Source of the DNA: Janthinobacterium sp. FW305-129
GTDB lineage: Bacteria > Pseudomonadota > Gammaproteobacteria > Burkholderiales > Burkholderiaceae_D
DNA length: 64,000 nt
Assembly: GCF_020858115.1 (NCBI RefSeq)
Contig: NZ_JACYMM010000018.1
Location: forward strand, 1 to 64,000
Direction: 5' to 3'
A program made the translations under genes and the position numbers. Shown piece by piece: positions 56,159 through 64,000 of the stretch (its first letter is position 1; each line of letters begins with the position of its first letter). The notes beneath the pieces were generated by a model, which saw only the letters and a list, made by a program, of their open reading frames with translations, was not told the DNA's origin and ran no database searches.

Positions 56159-59014
56159 ATGGAAATGTTCGCACTCGAACATGACATTACACAGTGGGAA
56201 GACACACTGCGGCCATTGCGCGGCCTGGAGCGCCTGCCCTTGCTGATGCTGCTGGCATGGCACTTGCGCCAGCGCAACTGCCCGCAAGCGCTGCACCATG
56301 CAGCCGAAGCGGCGGCCTTGCTGCCCCAGGCCCAACTGCCTGCGCACGCCCTGGCCATCGCGCAGGCGCGCCTGCAGCTGGTGCAAGCGGAAGTTGCATG
56401 GCTGCAAGGTGCGCTCGATGCGGCCGAAAACCTGGCCATGGCGGCGCATGCCGTCCTGTGCGCGCAAGGCGATGGCGCCGGTTGCGCCGACGCCCACTGG
56501 CTGCTGTCCTCGATTGCCGTCGACCGGGGCGACCATGCCCGCTGCGATGCAGAGCTGCTGGCCGCTGCCGGGCAAGCGCGCAGCGCCGGCGATGCGATGC
56601 GCGCCAGCCTGGCCGATGCGGCCACGGCGCGCTGGGCCGTCTTGCGCGATGCGCCGGCCGCGCAAGCGCGCTGGGGCGGCCACTTCCAGCTTGACGGCGC
56701 CAGCGGCAAGCTGCCCGCGCCGCTGGCTGCCTGGGTGCACGACTTCCGCGGCTTGCTGGCGCACACCTCGCGCGACCTGGGCACGGCCGCCGGCCACTAC
56801 ATGCAAAGCTATGAGGCGGCGCTGGAAAGCGGCCAGCTGCGCGGCGCCATCACGGCCGCCATCAATATCGGCGACTGTTTCTCCAGCCTCAACGACAACG
56901 AATCGGCTCTCGAATGGATGCAGTGCGCGCTGGATCTGGCGCGCCCCACCGGCTGGCCGCGCAGCATCGGCGCCTGCCAGACGCATACGGCCGAGACCAT
57001 GCGCAAGCTGGGGCGCCTGACCGCCGCCGAAGACTTGCTGCGCGAGGCGCTGCTAATCCTGGCCCCCGTGGCGGGTGCGCGCACCTATGCCAACGCCCTG
57101 TTCCACCTGGGCGAACTGAGCCTGGACAAGGGCGATTACGACACGGCGCTCGATGCCTTCAGCCGGCTGGCGCAGCGCGCCGAAGCACTGGGCCAGGCCG
57201 ATTTCCGCAGCATGGCGCAGCGCGGCAGCGCCCACGCGCTGTCCTACCTGGACCGTCCGGACGAGGCGCTGCAGGCGGCCGAACGGGCTTGCCAGCTTGC
57301 CACGGCGCAAGGCGACGCCATGCACCAGGTGGCGGCGCTGCGCGTGCTGTCCATGCTGCATGCGCGCCACGACCTGCCGCCGCCGGCAGGCATGCTGGAA
57401 CGCAATCCGGCCCTGCATTTCCTGCACCAGGCGCTGCAGGTAGCCGCTTCCATCGACGGCTATGTGCCGCCCGGCGAACTGCTCGATGCGCTGGCGCGCG
57501 AATACGCGCATGCGGGCGACTATGCGCGCGCCTACGATATCGCCCTCGATGCGGGCGTGGCGCGCGAAAAAAGCCACACCCAGCAGGCCAGCAACCGGGC
57601 TACCGCCATGCAGGTCTACCACCAGACGGAACATGCGCGCTCGGAAGGCTATCACCACCGCGAACTGGCCGCTTCCGAGGCGCGCCGCGCCGAAGTGCTG
57701 CAACAGACCAGCGACACGCTGGAACGGCTGTCGGCCATCGGCCAGGAAATCACCACCCACCTCGACGCCAGCGCCGTGTTCCAGGTGCTCGACCGCCACG
57801 TGCATGCCTTGCTGCCAGTCAACACCTTCGCCGTCTACATGCTCGATCCCGCCGGCACGGCGCTGCGCCGCGCGCACGGCATGGAAGCGGGCCGGCCCCT
57901 GCCCGACAACGCCATTCCGCTGAGCAACCCACGCGCCTATTCCGTGCGCTGCCTGCTGGGCCGGAGCGAAGTGTATATCGCCCAGGTACCGCCCAAGCGC
58001 CATGCCTACACGGTGCCGGGCACCCTGCATAACCAGAGCGTGCTGTACGTGCCCTTGACGGTGGGCGAACGCGTGCTGGGCGTGATGACGGTGCAGGCTT
58101 GCCATGCCCATGCCTACGGCGAACGCGAGCGGCTGATCTTCCGCACCCTGTGCGCGTACGGCGCCATCGCGCTCGACAATGCCAGCGCCTACCGGCAGTT
58201 GCAAGATGCCCAGGCACAACTGGTATCGCAGGAAAAACTGGCCGCCCTCGGTTCCCTGATGGCCGGCGTGGCGCATGAACTGAATACCCCGATCGGCAAC
58301 AGCCTGTTGATCGCCAGCACCATGCAGCAAAAGACGGAAGACGTGGAGCGCCTGATGAACGGCCCCGGCCTGCGCCGCTCCGACCTGGCCGCCTACATCG
58401 AGGATGCGGGCAAGGCGTCGGCGCTGGTGATGCGCGGCCTGCACAGCGCGGCCGACCTGGTCAACAGCTTCAAGCAGGTGGCCGTCGACCGCACCACCGA
58501 GCAGCGGCGCCAGTTTGATCTGCAACAAGTCAGCAATGAAATCATCGCCACCGTCATGAACCGCATCCGCAGCTCGGGCCACCGCATCGAGACGCAGATC
58601 GATTTCGGCATCGCCATGGACAGCTATCCGGGCCCGTTCGGCCAGGTGATCACCAATCTGATCAACAATGCCCTGCTGCACGCCTTCGCCCCCGCGCCCA
58701 ACGACGGCGCCGCCGGCACGGGCTGCATGCGCCTGTCCGCCACGCTCGATGGCGCGCGCGTGCAGATCGTCTTCGCCGACAATGGCGGCGGCATCGCGGA
58801 ACAGCATCTGTCGCGCATCTTCGACCCCTTCTTTACCACCAAGCTGGGCCAGGGCGGCAGCGGCCTGGGTCTGTCGATCAGCTACAACATCGTCACGGCC
58901 TTGCTGGGCGGCACCATCCAGGTGGCCAGCAGCCCCGCCGGCACGCGCTTCACGCTCGATCTGCCCCTGGTGGCGCCGCGGATCGATGCGGCCACCCCGG
59001 CCAACATCTATTGA
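56159..59014 (+). CDS. Soluble TPR-GAF sensor histidine kinase, orphan
   Basis: The 951-residue protein has no transmembrane segment. Residues about 1-500 are TPR-like helical repeats (ALFHLGELSLDKGDYDTALDAF; LDRPDEALQAAERA), about 530-680 a GAF domain (VFQVLDRHVHALLPVNTFAVYML), then a short coil. The kinase core has phosphoacceptor H706 in GVAHELNTPIGN, N box NLINNALLHAF, DNGGGI, FDPFFTTK and GGSGLGLSI. It senses a cytosolic signal or partner. No response regulator or receiver domain is adjacent, so its target is encoded elsewhere. GGGAGA precedes the ATG. Confidence 0.94.
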   Translation: MEMFALEHDITQWEDTLRPLRGLERLPLLMLLAWHLRQRNCPQALHHAAEAAALLPQAQLPAHALAIAQARLQLVQAEVAWLQGALDAAENLAMAAHAVLCAQGDGAGCADAHWLLSSIAVDRGDHARCDAELLAAAGQARSAGDAMRASLADAATARWAVLRDAPAAQARWGGHFQLDGASGKLPAPLAAWVHDFRGLLAHTSRDLGTAAGHYMQSYEAALESGQLRGAITAAINIGDCFSSLNDNESALEWMQCALDLARPTGWPRSIGACQTHTAETMRKLGRLTAAEDLLREALLILAPVAGARTYANALFHLGELSLDKGDYDTALDAFSRLAQRAEALGQADFRSMAQRGSAHALSYLDRPDEALQAAERACQLATAQGDAMHQVAALRVLSMLHARHDLPPPAGMLERNPALHFLHQALQVAASIDGYVPPGELLDALAREYAHAGDYARAYDIALDAGVAREKSHTQQASNRATAMQVYHQTEHARSEGYHHRELAASEARRAEVLQQTSDTLERLSAIGQEITTHLDASAVFQVLDRHVHALLPVNTFAVYMLDPAGTALRRAHGMEAGRPLPDNAIPLSNPRAYSVRCLLGRSEVYIAQVPPKRHAYTVPGTLHNQSVLYVPLTVGERVLGVMTVQACHAHAYGERERLIFRTLCAYGAIALDNASAYRQLQDAQAQLVSQEKLAALGSLMAGVAHELNTPIGNSLLIASTMQQKTEDVERLMNGPGLRRSDLAAYIEDAGKASALVMRGLHSAADLVNSFKQVAVDRTTEQRRQFDLQQVSNEIIATVMNRIRSSGHRIETQIDFGIAMDSYPGPFGQVITNLINNALLHAFAPAPNDGAAGTGCMRLSATLDGARVQIVFADNGGGIAEQHLSRIFDPFFTTKLGQGGSGLGLSISYNIVTALLGGTIQVASSPAGTRFTLDLPLVAPRIDAATPANIY

Positions 59015-59026
59015 GCCGGCAAGACC

Positions 59027-59076
59027 CTGGCTGGACGCGGCCACTTGTCTACACAAGTACCCGTCCGGCCAGTCTT
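59027..59076 (+). terminator. Compound hairpin after the kinase gene
   Basis: An eleven-base outer stem (59027-59037 with 59062-59072, one G-T pair) encloses ACTTGT-CTAC-ACAAGT (59043-59058) and is followed by TCTTT. It is a plausible terminator 13 bases past the stop. Confidence 0.55.
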
Positions 59077-59104
59077 TCCAATCTAAAAGCAAAACCCTTA
59101 TAAT
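59075..59104 (+). promoter_or_regulatory. Promoter of argF
   Basis: TTTCCA (59075-59080) and TATAAT (59099-59104) are 18 bases apart. The predicted 5' untranslated region is about 190 bases. Confidence 0.55.
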
Positions 59105-59300
59105 TGAATGGCTGAAGTCCCTGCCATTGCATGATTTACAACTTGGCAAACCGCATCGACCCGCGCGACAAACCGGCGCGGGCACCGATCAACACAGCAG
59201 CGCGCCGGGCGAGGCAGTCATCAGTCGAGATGTTGTACGCTGATGCAACCCGGCGGGAAAGGCACGCCGCCGGCGGCCTGCGCATCTTCAAGTGGTCATT

Positions 59301-60221
59301 ATGTCGACAAAAAAACCGATCAAGCACTACCTCCAGTTCTCCGATTTCACGTTGGAAGAGTATGAATATGTGATCGAACGCGCCCATCTGATCAAGCGCA
59401 AGTTCAAGAATTACGAAATCTACCATCCACTGATCGACCGCACCCTGGTGATGGTCTTTGAAAAGAACTCCACCCGCACGCGCCTGTCCTTTGAAGCCGG
59501 CATGCACCAGCTGGGCGGCGCCGCCATCTACCTGAACACGCGCGATTCCCAGCTGGGCCGCGGCGAGCCGGTGGAAGACGCGGGCCAGGTCATGTCGCGC
59601 ATGTGCGACATCATCATGGTGCGCACCTTCGGCCAGGAAATCATCGAGCGTTTCGCCGCCAATTCGCGCGTGCCCGTGATCAATGGCCTGACGAATGAAC
59701 ACCACCCGTGCCAGGTCTTTGCCGACATCTTCACCTACATCGAACACCGCGGCTCGATCGCCGGCAAGGTCGTCGCCTGGATCGGCGACGCCAACAACAT
59801 GCTGTACTCGTGGCTGCAGGCGGCCGAAGTGTTCGGCTTCCACGTCAACGTGTCGACGCCGAAGGGTTATGACATTGACCTGGCGCAAGTCAAGACCGAA
59901 CGCTACACCTTCTTCGCCAACCCGTCGGACGCCTGCGAGGGCGCGCACCTGGTCAACACGGACGTGTGGACCAGCATGGGCTACGAAGCGGAAAACGCGG
60001 CCCGCATCGCCGCCTTCGACGGCTGGATCGTCGATGGCGCGAAGATGGCCCGTGCCGCGCCCGACGCCCTGTTCATGCACTGCCTGCCCGCCCACCGCGG
60101 CGAGGAAGTGGCCGCCGAAGTGATCGACGGCCCGCAATCGGTCGTGTGGGACGAGGCGGAAAACCGCCTGCACGTGCAAAAAGCCCTGATCGAATACCTG
60201 TTACTGGGTAAAATCAACTAA
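59301..60221 (+). CDS. argF: Ornithine carbamoyltransferase
   Basis: The 306-residue enzyme joins carbamoyl phosphate and ornithine to give citrulline. The carbamoyl-phosphate motif STRTRLSFE (about residue 55), the HPCQ motif in NEHHPCQVFADIFTY and the HCLPAHRG motif near the C-terminus are intact. ATG 59301 is preferred over GTG 59292; the ribosome site is weak. It is followed by argG after 69 bases, so both citrulline steps are likely cotranscribed. Confidence 0.97.
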   Translation: MSTKKPIKHYLQFSDFTLEEYEYVIERAHLIKRKFKNYEIYHPLIDRTLVMVFEKNSTRTRLSFEAGMHQLGGAAIYLNTRDSQLGRGEPVEDAGQVMSRMCDIIMVRTFGQEIIERFAANSRVPVINGLTNEHHPCQVFADIFTYIEHRGSIAGKVVAWIGDANNMLYSWLQAAEVFGFHVNVSTPKGYDIDLAQVKTERYTFFANPSDACEGAHLVNTDVWTSMGYEAENAARIAAFDGWIVDGAKMARAAPDALFMHCLPAHRGEEVAAEVIDGPQSVVWDEAENRLHVQKALIEYLLLGKIN

Positions 60222-60290
60222 TTCGCCAGGCACTGCAACCATTCTGGCAGCATCGCAACACATACATCGACAACGACAACTGGAAGCAAT

Positions 60291-61526
60291 ATGAGCGACA
60301 TTAAAAAAGTAGTCCTGGCCTATTCCGGCGGACTCGACACCTCCGTCATCCTGAAATGGCTGCAAGATAACTACCAGTGCGAAATCGTCACCTTCACGGC
60401 TGACCTGGGCCAGGGCGAAGAACTGGAACCGGCGCGCGCCAAGGCCATCAAATTCGGCATCAAGCCGGAAAACATCCATATCGAAGACGTGCGCGAAGAA
60501 TTCGTGCGCGATTTCGTCTTCCCGATGTTCCGCGCCAACACCGTCTACGAAGGCGAATACCTGCTGGGCACCTCGATCGCCCGTCCGCTGATCGCCAAGC
60601 GCCTGATCGAAATCGCCAACGCCACGGGCGCCGACGCCATCTCGCACGGCGCGACCGGCAAGGGCAACGACCAGGTGCGTTTCGAACTGGGCGCCTACGC
60701 CTTGAAGCCAGGCGTGAAAATCATCGCCCCATGGCGCGAATGGGACCTGCTGTCGCGCGAAAAACTGCTGAAGTACGCGGAAGACGCCGGCATCGAAATC
60801 GACATGAAGCACAAGAACGGCGGCGCGCCGTACTCGATGGATGCCAACTTGCTGCACATCAGCTTTGAAGGCCGCCACCTGGAAAACCCGAGCGCCGAAG
60901 CGGAAGAAACCATGTGGCGCTGGACCGTCAGCCCTGAAAAGGCGCCGGACGAAGCGGAATACCTGGACATCGAATACGAAAAAGGCGATATCGTCGCCAT
61001 CAACGGCGTGCGCATGTCGCCCGCCACCGTGCTGGCCGAACTGAACAAAGTCGGCGGCAAGCATGGCGTGGGACGCCTGGATCTCGTGGAAAACCGCTAC
61101 GTCGGCATGAAATCGCGCGGCTGCTATGAAACCCCGGGCGGCACCATCATGCTCAAGGCCCACCGCGCCATCGAATCGATCACCCTGGACCGCGAAGTGG
61201 CCCACCTGAAAGATGACCTGATGCCGCGCTACGCGTCGATGATCTACAACGGCTACTGGTGGGCGCCCGAGCGCGTGGCCCTGCAAACCCTGATCGACCA
61301 CACGCAGGAAACCGTGAACGGCTGGGTACGCATCAAGTTGTACAAAGGCAATGTCATCGTCGTCTCGCGCGATTCGAAGACCGATTCGCTGTTCGACATG
61401 AACATCGCCACCTTCGACGAAGACGGCGGCGCCTACAACCAGGCCGATGCCGGCGGCTTCATCAAGCTGAACGCCTTGCGCATGCGCATCGCCGCCATCG
61501 CCCGCGAAAAGCGCGGCCAGAAGTAA
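60291..61526 (+). CDS. argG: Argininosuccinate synthase
   Basis: The 411-residue enzyme condenses citrulline and aspartate using ATP. The N-terminal P-loop [44 protein letters not shown] and [15 protein letters not shown] are conserved. GGAAG is seven bases before the ATG. A clear terminator follows. It is the second gene of argF-argG. Confidence 0.98.
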   Translation: MSDIKKVVLAYSGGLDTSVILKWLQDNYQCEIVTFTADLGQGEELEPARAKAIKFGIKPENIHIEDVREEFVRDFVFPMFRANTVYEGEYLLGTSIARPLIAKRLIEIANATGADAISHGATGKGNDQVRFELGAYALKPGVKIIAPWREWDLLSREKLLKYAEDAGIEIDMKHKNGGAPYSMDANLLHISFEGRHLENPSAEAEETMWRWTVSPEKAPDEAEYLDIEYEKGDIVAINGVRMSPATVLAELNKVGGKHGVGRLDLVENRYVGMKSRGCYETPGGTIMLKAHRAIESITLDREVAHLKDDLMPRYASMIYNGYWWAPERVALQTLIDHTQETVNGWVRIKLYKGNVIVVSRDSKTDSLFDMNIATFDEDGGAYNQADAGGFIKLNALRMRIAAIAREKRGQK

Positions 61527-61562
61527 TTGCTTGCAGGGAGGCACCGCCTCCCGCGCCAGCTC

Positions 61563-61586
61563 AAGCCGCCCACGGGCGGCTTTTTT
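61563..61586 (+). terminator. Terminator of argF-argG
   Basis: A GC stem GCCGCC (61565-61570) with GGCGGC (61575-61580) is flanked by AA and TTTTTT, 37 bases past the argG stop. Confidence 0.9.
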
Positions 61587-61632
61587 ACGTCTGAAACGCA
61601 CTCGTCCGCGATTTACGGCCCTGCACGCACCC

Positions 61633-61665
61633 CATTTTGCTGTCCGCATGGCAAAATGCTACAGT
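61633..61665 (+). promoter_or_regulatory. Promoter and overlapping inverted repeat of the chemosensory operon
   Basis: TTGCTG (61637-61642) and TACAGT (61660-61665) are 17 bases apart. The inverted repeat CATTTTGC (61633-61640) with GCAAAATG (61651-61658) overlaps the -35 and spacer, as an operator would. Confidence 0.45.
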
Positions 61666-61702
61666 GCAATTGTGCTGACCTTCCCGCCTTCGGAGCCCTC
61701 CC

Positions 61703-63514
61703 ATGTTCAAAGACCTGAGTATCAAGAATAAACTGTACCTGGGCTTCGGCTCCATCGTGGCCATCATCCTGATCCTGCTGGGCGTGGCCTACAACAGTTT
61801 TTCGCGGCTGTCGGAAGCCAATGCATGGGACCGCCATACGATGGAAGTGCTGGTCGAGATCGACAAGATCCACAATTCCATCCTGCAAATCCAGGTGGAG
61901 GCGCGCGGTTTCATTCTGACAGGCAACGAAGCCTCGCTGACGCCGGAAACCGATGAAACGGGGGTGCTGAGCCAGCACACGCAAAAAGCCATCGCCATGA
62001 CGGTCGACAACAAGGTGCAGTCGGAACGCTTCCGCAAGATCGACCAGCTGACCAGCACCTGGGTCAAGGAGTGGATCCATCCCCTGATCGAGAAGCGCCG
62101 TGCGCTGGGCAATGCGCCGGGCGCGACGGAATCGGTGGCGCGCACCATGCCGCCGACCGGCTATCCGGCCGTCGCGCAAGCGAACAAGCTGCTCGACGAA
62201 GTGGCGGCGGAAGAATCGCGCCTGCTGGCCGAACGCACGGCCACCACGGCAAAATTGCAGGAAACCATGCTGCTGACCCTGGCCCTGGGCGGCTTGCTGT
62301 GCGTGGTGCTGGCGCTGGGCATTTCCTACCTGCTGGGCCGTTCCATCCTCGGCCCGCTGAACAGCCTGACGGACGCCGTCGGCCGCATCGCCGGCGGCGA
62401 GCAAGGCGCGCGCGCCGCCATCCTCTCGCGCGACGAGCTGGGCAAGGTAACGGAAGAGTTCAACCGCATGGCGCAAACCATCCAGGACAACCAGGCCAAT
62501 GAACTGGCCGCGACGAACAGCTTGCGGGCCAAGGTCGATTCCCTGCTGGAAGTGGTGTCGAAGGCGGCCTCGGGCGACCTGACGGGCAAGGTCGGCATCA
62601 CGGGCAGCGACGCCATCGGCCAGCTGGGCAACGGCCTGGCAAAGATGTTCGAGAACCTGCGCAGCCTGCTCAACAATGTGCAAAAGGCCGGCATCCAGGT
62701 GACGACCTCGGCCACGGAAATCGCCGCCTCGGCACGCCAGCAGGAAGCCACGGGCATTGAGCAAGCGCAAACCAGCGTGGAAATTCTCAGCACCACCAAG
62801 GAAATTTCGGCCAACACGAGCCAGTTGCTCAAAACCATGGAAGACGCCACCGCCGTGGCCGACTACACGACGAATGCGACGGCCGAAGCGCAGAATAACC
62901 TCAAGCGCATGGATTCGACCATGCAGCACATGGTTTCGGCCACCGATTCCATCAACGCCAAGCTGGCCGCCCTGTCGGAAAAAGCCAGCAATATCAACAG
63001 CGTCCTGATCACCATCACGAAAGTGGCCGACCAGACCAACATCCTGTCGCTGAACGCCGCCATCGAGGCGGAAAAGGCGGGCGAGGCGGGCCGCGGCTTC
63101 TCCGTCGTGGCGACGGAAATCCGCCGCCTGGCCGACCAGACCTCGGTGTCCACCTGGGATATCGAGCAAATGTTGAAGGAAATGCAATCTGCCGTGTCGG
63201 CCAGCGTGATGGGCATGGATAAGTTCTCGGAAGAAATTCGCCGCAGCGTGGGCGAGGTGCGCCAAGTGGCCGAGCAACTGTCGTCCGTGATGGACCAGGT
63301 GCAAAAGCTCACGCCGCAGTTCGATGCCGTGCTGCAAGGCATGCAGTCGCAGGCGATCGGCGCCTCGCAGATCTCCGACACCATGATGCAGCTCAACGAT
63401 GCCACCCAGCAAACGGTGGAATCCTTGAAAGCCACCAGCGAGGCGGTGCACCAGCTGCAATATGCGGCCGGCGACCTGCAGTCGAGCGTGTCGACCTTCG
63501 CCGTCACCATCTGA
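61703..63514 (+). CDS. Methyl-accepting chemotaxis protein, WspA-like
   Basis: The 603-residue receptor has TM1 (LGFGSIVAIILILLGVAY), a periplasmic helical region of about 155 residues resembling CHASE3, TM2 (LLTLALGGLLCVVLALGIS), HAMP (PLNSLTDAVGRIAGGEQ) and a signalling domain. The hairpin tip ADQTNILSLNAAIEAEKAGE, then GRGFSVVATEIRRLADQT, has the form of WspA and other alternative-function receptors, not of flagellar chemotaxis receptors. It would activate a kinase controlling c-di-GMP or similar output. It is followed after four bases by a CheW gene. Confidence 0.9.
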   Translation: MFKDLSIKNKLYLGFGSIVAIILILLGVAYNSFSRLSEANAWDRHTMEVLVEIDKIHNSILQIQVEARGFILTGNEASLTPETDETGVLSQHTQKAIAMTVDNKVQSERFRKIDQLTSTWVKEWIHPLIEKRRALGNAPGATESVARTMPPTGYPAVAQANKLLDEVAAEESRLLAERTATTAKLQETMLLTLALGGLLCVVLALGISYLLGRSILGPLNSLTDAVGRIAGGEQGARAAILSRDELGKVTEEFNRMAQTIQDNQANELAATNSLRAKVDSLLEVVSKAASGDLTGKVGITGSDAIGQLGNGLAKMFENLRSLLNNVQKAGIQVTTSATEIAASARQQEATGIEQAQTSVEILSTTKEISANTSQLLKTMEDATAVADYTTNATAEAQNNLKRMDSTMQHMVSATDSINAKLAALSEKASNINSVLITITKVADQTNILSLNAAIEAEKAGEAGRGFSVVATEIRRLADQTSVSTWDIEQMLKEMQSAVSASVMGMDKFSEEIRRSVGEVRQVAEQLSSVMDQVQKLTPQFDAVLQGMQSQAIGASQISDTMMQLNDATQQTVESLKATSEAVHQLQYAAGDLQSSVSTFAVTI

Positions 63515-63518
63515 TCCC

Positions 63519-63977
63519 ATGAAAGTACTGCTCTTTCACATCGGACGCGACCGCTACGGCCTGCCCCTGGCCGGCATCGTGCGCGTCTTGCCGCTGCTGG
63601 AGCTGAAGCAGTTGCCGCTCACGCCCGATTACGTGGCCGGCCTGATGGACTTGCACGGCACGCCCGTGCCCGTGATCGACCTGTCGCGCCTGGCGGGGCT
63701 GCCGGCCGCCGCCGCGCAGTTCGACACGCGCATCGTCATCGTCGACTACCGCGCGCCTGGCGGCGCAACCGCACATGCGCTGGGCTTGCTGGCCTCGCAG
63801 GTGCGCGGCATCGCCGACATTGATGCGGAAAAGCTCGAGGATAGCGGCGTGGCGACGGCGCCCTTCCTGGGCCAGGTGGCCAGCGACGCCGACGGCATCG
63901 TGCAACTGGTCGAACTCGAACACCTGCTGCCGCCCGACGTGCGCGCGCTGCTGTTTCAAGACGCGAGCGCGGCATGA
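63519..63977 (+). CDS. CheW-like coupling protein (WspB-like)
   Basis: The 152-residue protein begins LLFHIGRDRYGLPLAGIVRVLPLLELKQLP and has VAGLMDLHGTPVPVIDLSRL, the CheW fold. It couples the receptor to a CheA kinase. It starts four bases past the MCP stop and its own stop overlaps the next start as ATGA. The order receptor, CheW, next gene fits a Wsp operon. Confidence 0.9.
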   Translation: MKVLLFHIGRDRYGLPLAGIVRVLPLLELKQLPLTPDYVAGLMDLHGTPVPVIDLSRLAGLPAAAAQFDTRIVIVDYRAPGGATAHALGLLASQVRGIADIDAEKLEDSGVATAPFLGQVASDADGIVQLVELEHLLPPDVRALLFQDASAA

Positions 63978-64000
63978 CGGCGCAAGCCCTGCTGCGCCGC
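63974..64000 (+). CDS. Start of the next gene, cut by the window end (probable CheR/WspC)
   Basis: ATG 63974 overlaps the CheW stop (ATGA) and reads MTAQALLRR to the window edge. Only nine codons are visible. A CheR-type methyltransferase is expected by analogy with wspC, not from the sequence. Confidence 0.45.

Noticed and set aside
57053-59185. 710-codon open frame opposite the histidine kinase
   Set aside because: It is antisense to intact kinase motifs, and the product is low-complexity without a recognisable domain.

Overview
The window reads as a chromosomal segment of a betaproteobacterium of the family Oxalobacteraceae, most likely Janthinobacterium or a close relative. The grounds are GC-rich, Ala/Arg-rich coding, a Burkholderiales gene repertoire (oligoribonuclease, RsgA, ArgF-ArgG, HmuSTUV, SrkA, UPF0149) and an intergenic structured repeat of a kind I associate with this group. 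This is inferred from the reading, not from a database search. No rRNA, CRISPR array, transposase or integrase is visible. No gene-free stretch exceeds about 300 bases. The longest are 132-318 (behind the tRNA terminator), 55263-55544 and 59015-59300; what they hold is described in the entries or findings.

Layout. 1-3200: a tRNA-Lys gene with its terminator, followed by a small AT-richer block with two convergent unknown genes. One has a HEPN-type RX4H motif and a C-terminal helix-turn-helix; the other has a coiled coil and a HicA-like tail. The block looks acquired and could be a defence or toxin locus. 3201-9194: ordinary accessory and housekeeping genes (AraC regulator, YigZ, NTF2-like protein, TcyP-like symporter, histidine phosphatase, NAD(P)H-hydrate dehydratase). 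9340-12801: a TonB-dependent receptor followed 18 bases later by an exported SAM hydrolase/halogenase-family enzyme. 13544-23916: two RND efflux systems on the minus strand, both ends of the block marked by terminators with the same stem sequence.

24831-33835: a Ter stress-response region. It holds a TerC-like DUF475 membrane protein, TerD and an AIM24 protein. These are followed by a tightly overlapping six-gene set (ATP-grasp, phosphoribosyltransferase-TRSP, HAD, StiP/PRTase, citrate-lyase-like TIM barrel, TerA-like double-TerD protein) that matches the proposed but biochemically unresolved Ter nucleoside-like metabolite pathway. Next come a small membrane protein, an outer-membrane barrel and an 807-residue alanine-rich coiled-coil protein.

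38013-45437: SrkA kinase, a UPF0149/SEC-C protein, a LysR regulator, and a DHA2-family tripartite exporter with a small unknown fourth gene. 45459-49327: the haem-uptake operon hmuSTUV under a Fur box. 49544-52055: a DMT exporter divergent from a LysR regulator, with a strong inverted repeat between them. 52050-55262: orn, an M48 protease, a pterin dehydratase and rsgA. 55545-59014: an exported small protein and a large soluble TPR-GAF histidine kinase without a partner. 59301-61526: argF and argG. 61703-64000: the start of a Wsp-like chemosensory operon (MCP, CheW, and the first codons of a probable CheR).

The strongest candidates for new biology are the Ter metabolite operon with its neighbouring giant coiled-coil protein, the HEPN/HicA-like pair next to the tRNA, the TonB receptor paired with a periplasmic SAM hydrolase, and a structured intergenic repeat present in two copies whose stems are conserved although their sequences differ.
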